From Phytopseudomonas daroniae (GTDB lineage: Bacteria > Pseudomonadota > Gammaproteobacteria > Pseudomonadales > Pseudomonadaceae): 64,000 nucleotides of DNA. The notes beneath the pieces are model-generated. The model saw only the letters and a program-made list of their open reading frames with translations. It searched no databases and was not told where the DNA came from. Both the position numbers and the translations under genes were made by a program. Each line of letters starts with the position of its first letter. Position 1 is the stretch's first letter. The stretch is from NCBI RefSeq assembly GCF_004327285.1, contig NZ_QJUI01000020.1, positions 1 through 64,000 of the forward strand, read 5' to 3'. Below, piece by piece: positions 1 through 9,447 of this stretch.

Positions 1-2
1 TC

Positions 3-110
3 TTTTGCAAACTCAAGGAGTTCAAGCGTATTGCAATGCGCTGTGACAAGACCGATGCAAGCTTTTGCGCCATGGTCAATCTTGCCGCTACCATTATCAA
101 TTCACGATGA
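3..110 (+). pseudogene. IS5-family transposase, C-terminal tail (cut by window edge)
   Basis: Reading from base 3, the frame gives FCKLKEFKRIAMRCDKTDAS and ends ...LAATIINSR before TGA at 108-110. This is the characteristic C-terminus of IS5-family DDE transposases, where the KLKxFRRIATRYDKT block is followed by a hydrophobic tail. Only 35 residues are inside the window, so it cannot be told whether the element is intact upstream. It lies just before the yadG-like gene and marks an insertion-sequence boundary. Confidence 0.7.
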
Positions 111-181
111 ATCTCAACAGACCCTAGTGATTGCTCATACTCCGCTAAGCGGGGCAGCGTGGCTTGTAGCATTTCTTTACA

Positions 182-1137
<956 letters not shown>

Positions 1138-1141
<4 letters not shown>

Positions 1142-1899
1142 ATTTCTACGCGATCCGCGCCATCTACCTGTTCGAGCTGGCCCGTACCTGGCGCACCCTG
1201 CTGCAGAGCATCGCCACTCCGGTGATCACCACCTCGCTGTATTTCGTGGTGTTCGGCTCGGCCATCGGTTCGAGCATGACCCAGGTGCACGGTGTCAGTT
1301 ACGGCGCTTTCATCATTCCGGGCCTGATCATGCTGGCGCTGCTGACCGAGAGCATCTCCAATGCCTCGTTCGGCATCTACATGCCCAAGTATTCGGGCAG
1401 CATCTACGAGGTGCTGTCGGCGCCGATTTCCTATCTGGAAATTCTCCTTGGCTACGTTGGCGCGGCGGCTACCAAGTCCATCGTGCTCGGCCTGATCATC
1501 CTCGTCACGGCGCGGCTGTTCGTCGATTTCGAGATTCTCCACCCGTTCTGGATGCTGGCTTTCCTGGTGCTAACGGCGCTGACCTTCAGCCTGTTCGGCT
1601 TCATCATCGGCGTGTGGGCCGACGGCTGGGAGAAACTGCAGATCGTCCCGGCGCTGATCGTCACGCCACTGACCTTTCTCGGTGGCAGCTTCTACTCGAT
1701 CAGCATGCTGCCACCGGTCTGGCAGACGGTGACCCTGTTCAACCCGGTGGTCTACCTGATCAGTGCGTTCCGTTGGAGCTTTTACGGCGTGTCCGATGTC
1801 AACGTGTTGGTCAGCCTGGGGATGATCCTCGGCTTCCTGCTGGCGTGCATCCTCACCGTCGGTTGGATTTTCAAGACCGGCTATCGCCTCAAAAGCTGA
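1138..1899 (+). CDS. ABC transporter permease (YadH-like, ABC-2 type)
   Basis: A 253-residue integral membrane protein with about six hydrophobic segments and the ABC-2 features of the YadH family: a short cytoplasmic N-terminus (MNFYAIRAIYLFELARTW), a GLIMLALLTESISNASF segment, and a late FLGGSFYSISMLPPVWQ loop followed by FNPVVYLISAFRW. It begins inside the stop of the ATPase gene, so the pair forms one transporter. The open frame continues further upstream, but that part is only a shadow of the ATPase gene. Confidence 0.9.
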
Positions 1900-1986
1900 T
1901 GTAGCGGTTCTGCTCACGTTCAGACGGTGCGGGGTTGGGCTGCACCGCGCTTTCATGCCATTATCCGATGCAGAAGAATTCCGAGA

Positions 1987-2595
1987 ATGGTCATGCTGGA
2001 CGAGTTACTCCAACGCGTTCGTGGCTACAGCCCGCACTTCATGGAAGCCCAGGAGGGCTTCCCCGAGGCTGCGGTGCTGGTGCCCATCACCCGCAGCGAT
2101 GAGCCGGAAGTGGTGCTTACCTTGCGCGCCAGTGGCCTGTCTACCCATGGCGGCGAAGTCGCCTTCCCCGGGGGCCGCCGCGACCCGGAAGACCACGACC
2201 TGATCGACACCGCCCTGCGCGAGGCCGAGGAAGAGATCGGTCTGCCGCCTGGGCTGGTCGAGGTCGTCGGGCCGCTCAGCACTCTGGTCTCCAGGCATGG
2301 CATCCAGGTCACGCCCTATGTTGGTGTGGTGCCGGATTTCGTCGATTACCAGGCCAACGATGGCGAGATTGCCGCGGTGTTTTCCGTGCCCCTGGCGTTC
2401 TTCCGTGACGACCCCCGTGAAGTCACCCACCGTATCGATTACCTCGGGCACAGCTGGTACGTGCCGAGCTACCGCTATGGCGAGTACAAGATCTGGGGGC
2501 TGACGGCGATCATGCTGGTGGAACTGGTCAATCTGGTTTACGACGCCGGCATCGATATGCAGCGCCCGCCCGAGTACTACATTCACCTCAAGTGA
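1987..2595 (+). CDS. CoA pyrophosphatase (NUDIX hydrolase, NudL-like)
   Basis: A 202-residue NUDIX hydrolase. The block LTLRASGLSTHGGEVAFPGG is the signature of the CoA/acyl-CoA pyrophosphatase branch, and the NUDIX helix ALREAEEEIGLPP follows it. The box is spaced as in NudL rather than as in the strict GX5EX7REUXEEXGU form. The family cleaves CoA to 3',5'-ADP and 4'-phosphopantetheine. I chose ATG 1987 (ATG 1993 is also possible); the frame is open back to 1927 without homology-like sequence. It is followed 22 bases later by the gamma-carbonic anhydrase gene, probably as one operon. Confidence 0.88.
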   Translation: MVMLDELLQRVRGYSPHFMEAQEGFPEAAVLVPITRSDEPEVVLTLRASGLSTHGGEVAFPGGRRDPEDHDLIDTALREAEEEIGLPPGLVEVVGPLSTLVSRHGIQVTPYVGVVPDFVDYQANDGEIAAVFSVPLAFFRDDPREVTHRIDYLGHSWYVPSYRYGEYKIWGLTAIMLVELVNLVYDAGIDMQRPPEYYIHLK

Positions 2596-2617
2596 GCCTG
2601 GCTCCGAGACTTTCGCC

Positions 2618-3142
2618 ATGAAATACCGCCTGGGCAATGCCCGCGTCGAGCAGCATCCGCAAAGCTGGATAGCACCCACCGCCACCCTGATCGGCAAAGT
2701 GCGCCTCGAGGCTGGCGCCAGCGTCTGGTTCGGCGCAGTGCTGCGTGGTGACAACGAGCTGATTCATATCGGCGAGGACAGCAACGTTCAGGATGGCGCG
2801 GTGATGCACACCGACATGGGCTCGCCGCTGACCCTGGGCAAGGGCGTGACCGTTGGCCACAACGCCATGCTGCACGGCTGTACGGTAGGTGATTACAGCC
2901 TGGTCGGCATCAATGCCGTGGTACTCAACGGCGCCCGTATCGGCAAACACTGCATCATTGGCGCCAATGCGCTGATCGCCGAGGGCAAGGAAATTCCCGA
3001 TGGTTCCCTGGTGGTGGGCTCGCCGGGCAAGGTGGTACGTGAGCTCACCGAGCAGCAGAAGAAGCTGCTCGAAGCCAGTGCCGCTCACTACGTGCAGAAC
3101 GCCAGGCGTTACGCCACTGATCTGGCCGGGCAGGAAGACTGA
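2618..3142 (+). CDS. Gamma-carbonic anhydrase family protein (YrdA/PaaY type)
   Basis: A 174-residue left-handed beta-helix protein built of hexapeptide repeats (for example IGEDSNVQDGAVMH, VTVGHNAMLHGCTVGDYSLVGINAVVLNG, IGANALIAEG). The metal-ligand histidines of the gamma-CA family are visible in GAVMH, VGHNAMLH and neighbouring turns. The SLVVGSPGKVVRELTEQQ stretch leads to the usual C-terminal helix. Family members are trimeric zinc or iron proteins, and many have no proven carbonic anhydrase activity. Its stop overlaps the start of the DUF1289 gene by one base. Confidence 0.9.
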   Translation: MKYRLGNARVEQHPQSWIAPTATLIGKVRLEAGASVWFGAVLRGDNELIHIGEDSNVQDGAVMHTDMGSPLTLGKGVTVGHNAMLHGCTVGDYSLVGINAVVLNGARIGKHCIIGANALIAEGKEIPDGSLVVGSPGKVVRELTEQQKKLLEASAAHYVQNARRYATDLAGQED

Positions 3143-3333
3143 TGCAAACCGTCGAACGTCCCGTCGCCTCGCCCTGCGTGCATGTCTGCGCGCTGGACGA
3201 AGAGGACATCTGCATCGGTTGCCAGCGCAATGTCGACGAGATCACCCGCTGGAGCCGCATGGACAACGACGAGCGCCGTCAGGTGCTGCAGTTCTGCCAT
3301 GAGCGTGCCCGGGAAAAAGGCATCCTGCTGTAG
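3142..3333 (+). CDS. DUF1289 domain-containing small cysteine-rich protein
   Basis: A 63-residue protein with the DUF1289 pattern SPCVHVCALDEEDICIGCQR (Cys-x3-Cys...Cys-x2-Cys-x-Arg) followed by an EITRWSRMDNDERRQVL helix. The four cysteines suggest metal or Fe-S binding; the function of the family is not known. The first base of its ATG is the last base of the preceding stop codon, so it is translationally coupled to the gamma-carbonic anhydrase. Confidence 0.85.
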   Translation: MQTVERPVASPCVHVCALDEEDICIGCQRNVDEITRWSRMDNDERRQVLQFCHERAREKGILL

Positions 3334-3394
3334 CGGGATGCGCCATCTGATTCAGACACATCCCACACCGGCAGCCGCTGCTTTATAGCTGCTG

Positions 3395-4066
3395 TCAGTC
3401 GTTACGCGCTCCGCCGAACGCGGCACAGCCGCGCATCAGCTGGTCATTGAGGCGCAGCTCGGCGCTCAGGTGCTGTACCGCGCCGCTCATGTCATTGACG
3501 CAACGCTGCGGCGCGATCCACAGCTCGACGCGCTGGCCGTTGGCTTCGCTGGTCAGATTGATGCGGCCGTCAGGCAACTGCTCTTCCATATAGGGCAGCG
3601 CCAGGGGTTCGTGATCCGGGCCGCTGAGCACCATGCCCTGGTTGCTCACGGTCACGCTCCAGAATGGCTCCTGGCCGCTGGCGCGCAGCAGCGTGCGCTT
3701 GAAGTTGGGGTCGTCACAGCCATGGCCTTCACCCTGCAGCCGGTACACGCGGCTCAGCTCCAGCCCGCCGTCGGCGCCGCCGACCTTGGTCGAGCCCAGG
3801 CGCCCACGCAGGTCGGCGAACAGAACCGAATGGCCATCGCCCAGCAGCTCGCTGCTGTCCTGCGTGATGCTGGTATTACCCTCGGTGATCGCGAAGCGGC
3901 GTGGATCCTGGCAAGGTTTGAACCACAGCTGGTCGGCTTCGCGGGTCAACTCGCCCTGCAGGCGCGTCTGGGATTTTTCCGGATCCACGGGTTTGCCCTT
4001 GTACACCTGGCAACTGGCGAACAGCGGCAACAGGGTGAACACTAAGAGTTTGCGACTGATGTGCAT
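3395..4066 (-). CDS. Putative outer-membrane lipoprotein (COG3650-like)
   Basis: A 223-residue protein with a lipoprotein signal peptide: MHISRKLLVFTLLPLFASC with lipobox FASC. The mature part contains a C-terminal block (SGQEPFWSVTVSNQGMVLSG) that in this family is shared with META/HslJ-like and COG3650 lipoproteins. The start chosen is ATG at 4064-4066 because it directly precedes the signal peptide; the frame is open to 4120 but would give an implausible N-terminus. It is convergent with the upstream operon and divergent from the DUF488 gene. Function unknown. Confidence 0.75.
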   Translation of the reverse strand: MHISRKLLVFTLLPLFASCQVYKGKPVDPEKSQTRLQGELTREADQLWFKPCQDPRRFAITEGNTSITQDSSELLGDGHSVLFADLRGRLGSTKVGGADGGLELSRVYRLQGEGHGCDDPNFKRTLLRASGQEPFWSVTVSNQGMVLSGPDHEPLALPYMEEQLPDGRINLTSEANGQRVELWIAPQRCVNDMSGAVQHLSAELRLNDQLMRGCAAFGGARND

Positions 4067-4133
4067 GTGGCTCTCCGTCTGGCGAGCGGCCACGTTACCG
4101 AGGCCGCAGGGCAATCTCAAGGAAAGCTATCCG

Positions 4134-4529
4134 ATGATCTGCTGCAAGCGCGTTTATGAACCCTGGGAAGAGGGCGACGGCTACCGTGTACTGGTCGACC
4201 GCCTATGGCCGCGAGGTTGCCGCAAGGATGCACTGCACCACGATGAGTGGCGGCGTGACGTGGCGCCGTCAGCGCAATTACGCCGTAACTTCGGGCACCG
4301 AGCCGAAGCTTACGAAGCGTTTCGCGATGCCTATCGCCACGAGCTGGCCGCTCACCCGGAGTACTGGCAGGGCCTGCTGGCCCGGGCTGCGGCGGGAAAT
4401 CTGACCTTGCTCTATGCCGCGCGGGATACCGAGCACAACAATGCCAGAGTGCTGCAGGACTTCCTCGAGGATGAGCTGGAGCGCTGCACGGGAAGCAGCT
4501 CACCAGTTTGTTACGCCGGTGAGTTCTAA
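4134..4529 (+). CDS. DUF488 family protein
   Basis: A 131-residue protein with the DUF488 hallmarks: RVYEPWEEGDGYRVLVDRLWPRG at the N-terminus, an ELAAHPEYWQ helix and the C-terminal LLYAARDTEHNNARVLQDFL block. The start ATG 4134 has an AAGGAAAG ribosome site about 10 bases upstream. It is divergent from the lipoprotein gene. The family has no firmly assigned activity. Confidence 0.8.
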   Translation: MICCKRVYEPWEEGDGYRVLVDRLWPRGCRKDALHHDEWRRDVAPSAQLRRNFGHRAEAYEAFRDAYRHELAAHPEYWQGLLARAAAGNLTLLYAARDTEHNNARVLQDFLEDELERCTGSSSPVCYAGEF

Positions 4530-4550
4530 AAGCCTGTTTGTAGCTGTCAA

Positions 4551-4859
4551 CTAATCCCGGACAATTGCGTTAAGTTTTTCCTCGACCACCGCAGGCGATA
4601 GTCCACTGTTAACCTGATGTGACCGTTGGCAGTTGCACCAGAAAACATCCGATATCTTGCTGAGCAAACGAGGCGCATAGGTAGCCCGTGATCGGAGTCC
4701 ACTCAGTCCTCAGGCTGCGAAAAAGCCTCTCCATCGGCGCAACGCCGACTCAACCAGCCCAAGCGAACGGGCTGCTTCGACGTGGCTGTAGCCCTGGTCA
4801 AGCACCAAGCCAGTCTCTCGCTTGAACTCGGAAGTAAACGTGCGACCTTGCTTGGTCAT
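4551..4859 (-). mobile_element. IS3-family insertion sequence remnant (orfA start and orfB end, middle deleted)
   Basis: On the minus strand, ATG at 4857-4859 opens MTKQGRTFTSEFKRETGLVL and continues DQGYSHVEAARSLGLVESALRRW, which is the N-terminus of an IS3-family OrfA (helix-turn-helix). It then runs into non-family sequence and stops at 4710. Downstream, the frame ending at 4551 reads ...DVFWCNCQRSHQVNSGLSPA then VVEEKLNAIVRD and stop, which resembles the C-terminus of an IS3 OrfB (YxxxRPHxxxGxLSPxxxEEKLN). The intervening part of about 1 kb of a normal element is missing. It sits at the left edge of the accessory catabolic region. Confidence 0.65.
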
Positions 4860-5099
4860 CAGACACCTCTCTGTGGTGAGTTTTCACGCGGCCGGACACT
4901 CCGAGCGAGCGCGTATCCAGAAAGCCCCCGGCACCTGCATACCGTCAACCCGGCGGTAAGAAATTCAATCTTCCAGGCGGTTTTTTGAATTGGCGCCGTT
5001 GGCCGCTGCCACTAGAAAATAGCCTGTCGAGACTGCCGGCTGAAGTTATGTCTCGGATACTTCCCTCGCAGCGATAAAAAAATAAGAAGGAGACTGCCG
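4860..5099. other. Intergenic leader of the NMT1-like gene
   Basis: No gene is visible here. The stretch holds the former upstream end of the IS3 remnant and the leader of the next gene, which has a good ribosome site (AAGAAGGAGA, 7 bases before ATG 5100). No promoter stands out. Confidence 0.5.
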
Positions 5100-6122
5100 A
5101 TGACCCAGACATTCAACCCCCACCGCCGCCGCTTCTTGCGCAACTCCGCGCTTCTCGGGCTGGGTTTTACCGTAGGTGGAATTGTTGTCCCTTATATAGG
5201 GCGAGCCGCCGCTACCCAGATTAGGGTCGCAGTCAATCCGGGGCTGGAGAATGCCACGCTGACTGCACTGCTGAACCAGCAGGACTATTTCAAGCAATTC
5301 GGCGTTGATGCTCTTGTCGTCGAGGCTGGCGGCGCGACCGGTCCCTTCGATGCTATCGCCGCCGGAGCAGCGGACGTGTGCATGATCTCGGGCTATAACG
5401 GGCTGCTGTCGCGGATCGAGCAAGGCGCCAGGGTCAAAATTGTCGGAGCCGGAATGAAAAAGACGGCACTGACGGTCTTTGCAAAGCCTGATGGGATCAA
5501 GACGCTCGCCGATCTGAAGGGCAAGACGGTTGCGGTCGGTCCGTCCCTGGGGCTACTGCATGCCCTGATGCTGCAGCTGTTGAAAGAAAAGAGCATCGAC
5601 GCTTCGCAGGTGAACTTCGTCGACAAGGGAAGCAATGATCAGTGCTATCAGGCAGTCGTAAGTGGCGAAGTCGACGCCTGCTGCTCAAGCATCTCGCACC
5701 TGAACGACAAAGACGGACTCGTGGCTATCCGCGAGGGCAACCTGTGGGAGGAACTGCCCAAATACACTTTTCAGACCGCCTATGCATCCGATTCCGCGCT
5801 CAGGGACAAGCACGAGGGCATGGTCGCCGTAATGGCTGCCTACGGGGCGCTCTACGACTATTTGATGTCGCCAGCAGCGCATGACGCTTTCTTCGAAGCG
5901 CGCAGGCGCGCCGAAAAAAAATTCGACGCGGCATCGGCACAGGCCATGTGGGATTTCATCCAGGCACAGCGCCCTTATTCCAAGGACTTGTCGCTGACCG
6001 ACGACGATATCGGTTACCAGCAGGACATGTACATCGGTTTGGGTGGCTTGAAGCAGAAGCAACCCTTCGCCGCAGTGGCCGACATGTCGGCGGCGACGGC
6101 CGCAGCGAAGCTGCTCGGTTGA
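5100..6122 (+). CDS. Tat-exported NMT1/THI5-like ABC substrate-binding protein
   Basis: A 340-residue periplasmic binding protein of the NMT1/SsuA/TauA-like type. The N-terminus carries a twin-arginine signal (HRRRFLRNSALLGLGFTVGG) and a likely cleavage after GRAAA. The mature part shows the family elements: IRVAVNPGLENATLTALLNQ, a GVDALVVEAGGATGPFDAIAAGAADV block, DLKGKTVAVG and GEVDACC. No permease or ATPase gene is adjacent, so it either works with a transporter elsewhere or has another sensing or delivery role. It lies between the IS3 scar and pckA at the left end of the catabolic region, so a link to the same substrate is plausible but inferred. Confidence 0.82.
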   Translation: MTQTFNPHRRRFLRNSALLGLGFTVGGIVVPYIGRAAATQIRVAVNPGLENATLTALLNQQDYFKQFGVDALVVEAGGATGPFDAIAAGAADVCMISGYNGLLSRIEQGARVKIVGAGMKKTALTVFAKPDGIKTLADLKGKTVAVGPSLGLLHALMLQLLKEKSIDASQVNFVDKGSNDQCYQAVVSGEVDACCSSISHLNDKDGLVAIREGNLWEELPKYTFQTAYASDSALRDKHEGMVAVMAAYGALYDYLMSPAAHDAFFEARRRAEKKFDAASAQAMWDFIQAQRPYSKDLSLTDDDIGYQQDMYIGLGGLKQKQPFAAVADMSAATAAAKLLG

Positions 6123-6272
6123 AGCGATCGCAGCGGGGTAGGGCGGCCTTGCCTGATGAGTTTGCCTCGATCTTGAACTCATGACCGCAACGGGTCGCGT
6201 TGGATCTTTCGTCTGCGCGACAGCATCTGTTAGGCAAATAGCATTATTGGCGCCATGCCAAGGGAACTGGAA

Positions 6273-7838
6273 ATGAATGTAGAAACTGAGAGTGCTGTAA
6301 ACATCAATCTGAGCCGTGCTCAACTGATTGAAAAAGCGATTGAGCGTGGTGAGGGTCAGCTCGCTGACTCCGGCGCTCTGGTCGTGACCACGGGCAAGCG
6401 CACTGGGCGTTCGCCGCAGGATCGTTTCATCGTCGAAGAGCCGAGTACAAGCAATGAAATCGATTGGGGCAATGTCAACCGTCCGTTCGATGCCGACAAG
6501 TTCGATGCGCTCTGGGAACGGGTTGAAACCTATCTGACCGATCAGGAGCAGTTTGTCTCGACGGTTCATGTGGGCGCCGATCAGAACCACTACCTGCCGG
6601 TAATAATGACCACGCAAACTGCCTGGCAGAGTCTCTTTGGGCAGAACCTGTTCATTCGTCCCACGGACTATAATCCCAAGGGCAAGGAAGAGTGGCAGAT
6701 CCTCAATGCTGCGGGCTTCCGTTGTGATCCTGAACGAGACGGCACCAAGACGGATGGCTGTGTGATCCTGAACTTTGCCCAGCGCAAGGTGCTGATCGCC
6801 GGTATGCAGTACGCCGGTGAAATGAAGAAAGCCATGTTCTCGGTGCAGAACTTCCTGTTGCCGGAAAATGAAGTGCTGCCGATGCATTGCTCCGCCAACG
6901 TCGGCGACGATGGTAGCACCACGCTGTTCTTTGGCCTGTCCGGTACCGGCAAGACCACGCTGTCCGCGGATCCTGAACGCTACCTGATCGGTGACGACGA
7001 GCACGGCTGGGGCAAGGACGTAGTGTTCAACCTGGAGGGTGGTTGCTACGCCAAGACCATTAATCTGAGCCAGAAGAACGAACCCATCATTTGGGATGCG
7101 ATACGTTTCGGTGCGATCGTTGAGAACGTCGTTTTGAACGAAACCCGTACAGCGGATTACGTCGACACCAGCCTGACGGAAAATGGCCGTTGCGCCTATC
7201 CGCTGGCGCACGTTAATAAACGTACCAGGCACAATCTGGGTGGCGAACCGCAGGCGATCATCTTTCTGACCTGCGACCTGGCCGGTGTGCTGCCACCGGT
7301 GTCGATTCTGAGTAAGGACGCGGCGGCGTACCACTTCCTGTCAGGTTACACCGCGCTGGTGGGTTCTACCGAAATGGGTTCAGGTGACGGTATCAAGTCG
7401 ACCTTTTCCACCTGCTTTGGCGCAGCTTTCCTCCCGCGCCCGGCGCGTGAATACGCCGATCTGCTTATCAAGCGTATTGAAGCGTTCGGCTCTCGGATCT
7501 ATCTGGTCAACACAGGCTGGACCGGCGGCTCCTACGGTACTGGTGAGCGCTTCAGCATCCCGACGACCCGTCGTATTATTGCCGCGATTCAGAGTGGCGC
7601 CCTCACCGACGTTGAGACCGAGCATCTGCCTGGCCTTAACCTGTCGGTTCCCAGGGCTGTTCCGGGAGTGGAGACCAGGCTGCTCAATCCACGCAACACC
7701 TGGGCGGACAAGGAAGCGTATGACGCCACGGCCAGGGATCTGGCCGGGCAGTTCACTGAGAACTTCAGCAAGTTCAACGGTATTGATGAACGCATCGTAG
7801 CGGCGGGGCCGAGTCAGTCAGGATGGCTTCTGCAATAG
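6273..7838 (+). CDS. pckA: Phosphoenolpyruvate carboxykinase (ATP)
   Basis: Converts oxaloacetate and ATP to phosphoenolpyruvate and CO2. About 521 residues, full length for the family. It shows the N-terminal TGKRTGRSPQDRFIV substrate loop, the P-loop GLSGTGKTTLSADP (about residue 221), the metal/kinase-2 GDDEHGWG, and the pseudomonad-type TALVGSTEMGSGDGIKSTFS segment. ATG 6273 is preferred because AAGGGA lies upstream; ATG 6255 (MPRELE) has no ribosome site. In pseudomonads pckA is normally a housekeeping gene; here it is next to an exported binding protein, an IS scar and catabolic genes whose expected end product includes oxaloacetate, so a pathway-dedicated copy is likely (inference). 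Confidence 0.93.
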   Translation: MNVETESAVNINLSRAQLIEKAIERGEGQLADSGALVVTTGKRTGRSPQDRFIVEEPSTSNEIDWGNVNRPFDADKFDALWERVETYLTDQEQFVSTVHVGADQNHYLPVIMTTQTAWQSLFGQNLFIRPTDYNPKGKEEWQILNAAGFRCDPERDGTKTDGCVILNFAQRKVLIAGMQYAGEMKKAMFSVQNFLLPENEVLPMHCSANVGDDGSTTLFFGLSGTGKTTLSADPERYLIGDDEHGWGKDVVFNLEGGCYAKTINLSQKNEPIIWDAIRFGAIVENVVLNETRTADYVDTSLTENGRCAYPLAHVNKRTRHNLGGEPQAIIFLTCDLAGVLPPVSILSKDAAAYHFLSGYTALVGSTEMGSGDGIKSTFSTCFGAAFLPRPAREYADLLIKRIEAFGSRIYLVNTGWTGGSYGTGERFSIPTTRRIIAAIQSGALTDVETEHLPGLNLSVPRAVPGVETRLLNPRNTWADKEAYDATARDLAGQFTENFSKFNGIDERIVAAGPSQSGWLLQ

Positions 7839-7861
7839 AAGCCCAGGTCGGCCACACCGCC

Positions 7862-7890
7862 AGGATCAGGCATTCATAGTGCCTGATCCT
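7862..7890. terminator. Hairpin between convergent pckA and the tandem-HTH LysR gene
   Basis: AGGATCAGGC and GCCTGATCCT form a perfect 10-bp stem around a 9-base loop, located 24 bases after the pckA stop. There is no long T-run on either side, so efficiency is uncertain; the position between convergent genes suggests bidirectional use. Confidence 0.6.
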
Positions 7891-7925
7891 GCTGAAAACC
7901 CGGGCAGCCATTGCTCAAGCGCCCG

Positions 7926-9221
7926 CTAGCCAGCCCCTTGATCGGTTAATACTGATGGACGAAGTGGCCGTTCAGACGCACCAACCGCTCTGTGCCCGAT
8001 CCAATCGGGCCGCGCGGTGATTTCGCGCAAACCTTCGAGGAACGCTGTATGCGCCCGCGTCGGCATCCAGTCGCTGCGGGTCGTCACACCCTTGCACAGG
8101 ACATCGTCGAGATAAGGGCAGTGAAGTTCGGTCAGAATGCCTAGGCCGAGATCGTATTGTGCCTCGGAACGCGTCATCAGCGTGATCGTGTCTGAACTGA
8201 GCAGCAGTGTGCGGCTCATGGTCTGCGAAGAGGTCTCGAGGTAAAAGCCCGGGCGCGTCTGTGTAGCATCGAAGGTGGCCTCGATCCGGGTGCGCCGCGG
8301 CGTGCCTACGGGCGGTACCACCCACTGGAAATGTGCAAGATCCGCGGGCGTGACCTCTTCGTATTCGGCGAGTGGATGACCAGGCCGCGCGACTACGCAG
8401 TAGCTGTCCCAGAAGAGGATTTCTTCACTGACATCGCCGGCCCTGTCAGGCTCGCGCAGCGTCCCGAAGATCATGTCGATCCGGCCGCTGCTTAGATCCG
8501 CGCGCAGCTTGTGGTATTCACCCGAAACGAGCCGCACTTTGACGGCGGGATAAGAGGCCATGAATCGCCGCGTCGCCTCAGCCAGCTCGTGCGAGCCGGC
8601 CATCGGCAGCGTTCCGATGATGAGCTCAAGGTTCCAGGCTCCCGCTGCAAGGAGGATCTCGTCGCGCGCCAGTTCGATCTCACGCATTGCACGACGGAAC
8701 TCGCGAGCGAGGAAAACGCCGGTCTTGTTGGGGATGGGGCCCTGCGCACTGCGGTCGAACAAGGGCTTGCCGAGCGTGCGTTCGAGCGTTCGAACCGAGC
8801 GGAATAGCGAGGTGGGGGAAAGGCCCAGGTTCTGGGCTATTTCACTCACCCGCCCCTGGTCGCTGGTGGCGATGAGCGAGCGCAGCTGCGTACCCGTTAT
8901 CAGCCGGTCAACCTGCGGCAGATTGCGATCCTGTCCGCTCCTTGTCCGGTTCAGGACATGTGCGATCGCGCTGTCGAGAATCTCGAAGAAGCGGTCGATC
9001 CGCAGTAGGTATTGTTTGCCTATCGCCGTCGGATAGCTGCCCGTGGCGCGTCGCTCGAAAATCTGAGTGCCTATCTCCGCCTCAAGGTTGGCTACCGCCT
9101 GCGTGACTGTCGGTTGTGAGGTATAGAGTTCTCGCGAGGCGCTGCTCACCCCGCCTACCATGCCGACCACCTGCACCATCCGCAAATGGCGCAGGTTAGG
9201 AGTGTGTATGAACTGGAGCAT
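7926..9221 (-). CDS. LysR-type regulator with two tandem N-terminal HTH domains
   Basis: A 431-residue protein, well above the roughly 300 residues of a normal LysR regulator. The first winged helix-turn-helix spans about residues 7-70 (NLRHLRMVQVVGMVGGVSSA ... TSQPTVTQAVANLEAEIGTQIFERR) and a second occupies about 110-170 (LRSLIATSDQGRVSEIAQNL, then SPTSLFRSVRTLERTLGKPLFDR). A LysR effector-binding domain follows (LELIIGTLPMAG ... RIDMIFGTLREPD). The start at 9221 (MLQFIHTPNLRHLR) gives the standard N-terminus; the frame is open to 9287. It lies downstream of, and in the same direction as, the catabolic operon starting at 15.66 kb. Its inducer is unknown. Confidence 0.85.
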   Translation of the reverse strand: MLQFIHTPNLRHLRMVQVVGMVGGVSSASRELYTSQPTVTQAVANLEAEIGTQIFERRATGSYPTAIGKQYLLRIDRFFEILDSAIAHVLNRTRSGQDRNLPQVDRLITGTQLRSLIATSDQGRVSEIAQNLGLSPTSLFRSVRTLERTLGKPLFDRSAQGPIPNKTGVFLAREFRRAMREIELARDEILLAAGAWNLELIIGTLPMAGSHELAEATRRFMASYPAVKVRLVSGEYHKLRADLSSGRIDMIFGTLREPDRAGDVSEEILFWDSYCVVARPGHPLAEYEEVTPADLAHFQWVVPPVGTPRRTRIEATFDATQTRPGFYLETSSQTMSRTLLLSSDTITLMTRSEAQYDLGLGILTELHCPYLDDVLCKGVTTRSDWMPTRAHTAFLEGLREITARPDWIGHRAVGASERPLRPSVLTDQGAG

Positions 9222-9447
9222 GCTGTCGTCCCGGAGCTGAGGTGGCTCTCCGCCCGTTTCCGAGCGGGACTTGGGTGCTACCAGCATTGCGCCTCGACTT
9301 ATCGGCAGATAGCCAACGAGTCCGTGACGCCGCGCCTGCGAAAAATATGCCCGAGAAGGGGGAGGCTCGTTCAGCCTCGCTCCAACGACACGTTAAGGCT
9401 CCCATGATGGTCGCAGCACCTCGCCACTACGCTCGTTCCGGTATCGT

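Noticed and set aside
5685..7334. Minus-strand open frame of 549 codons opposite pckA
   Set aside because: Antisense shadow of pckA and of the end of the binding-protein gene; no domain or ribosome site.
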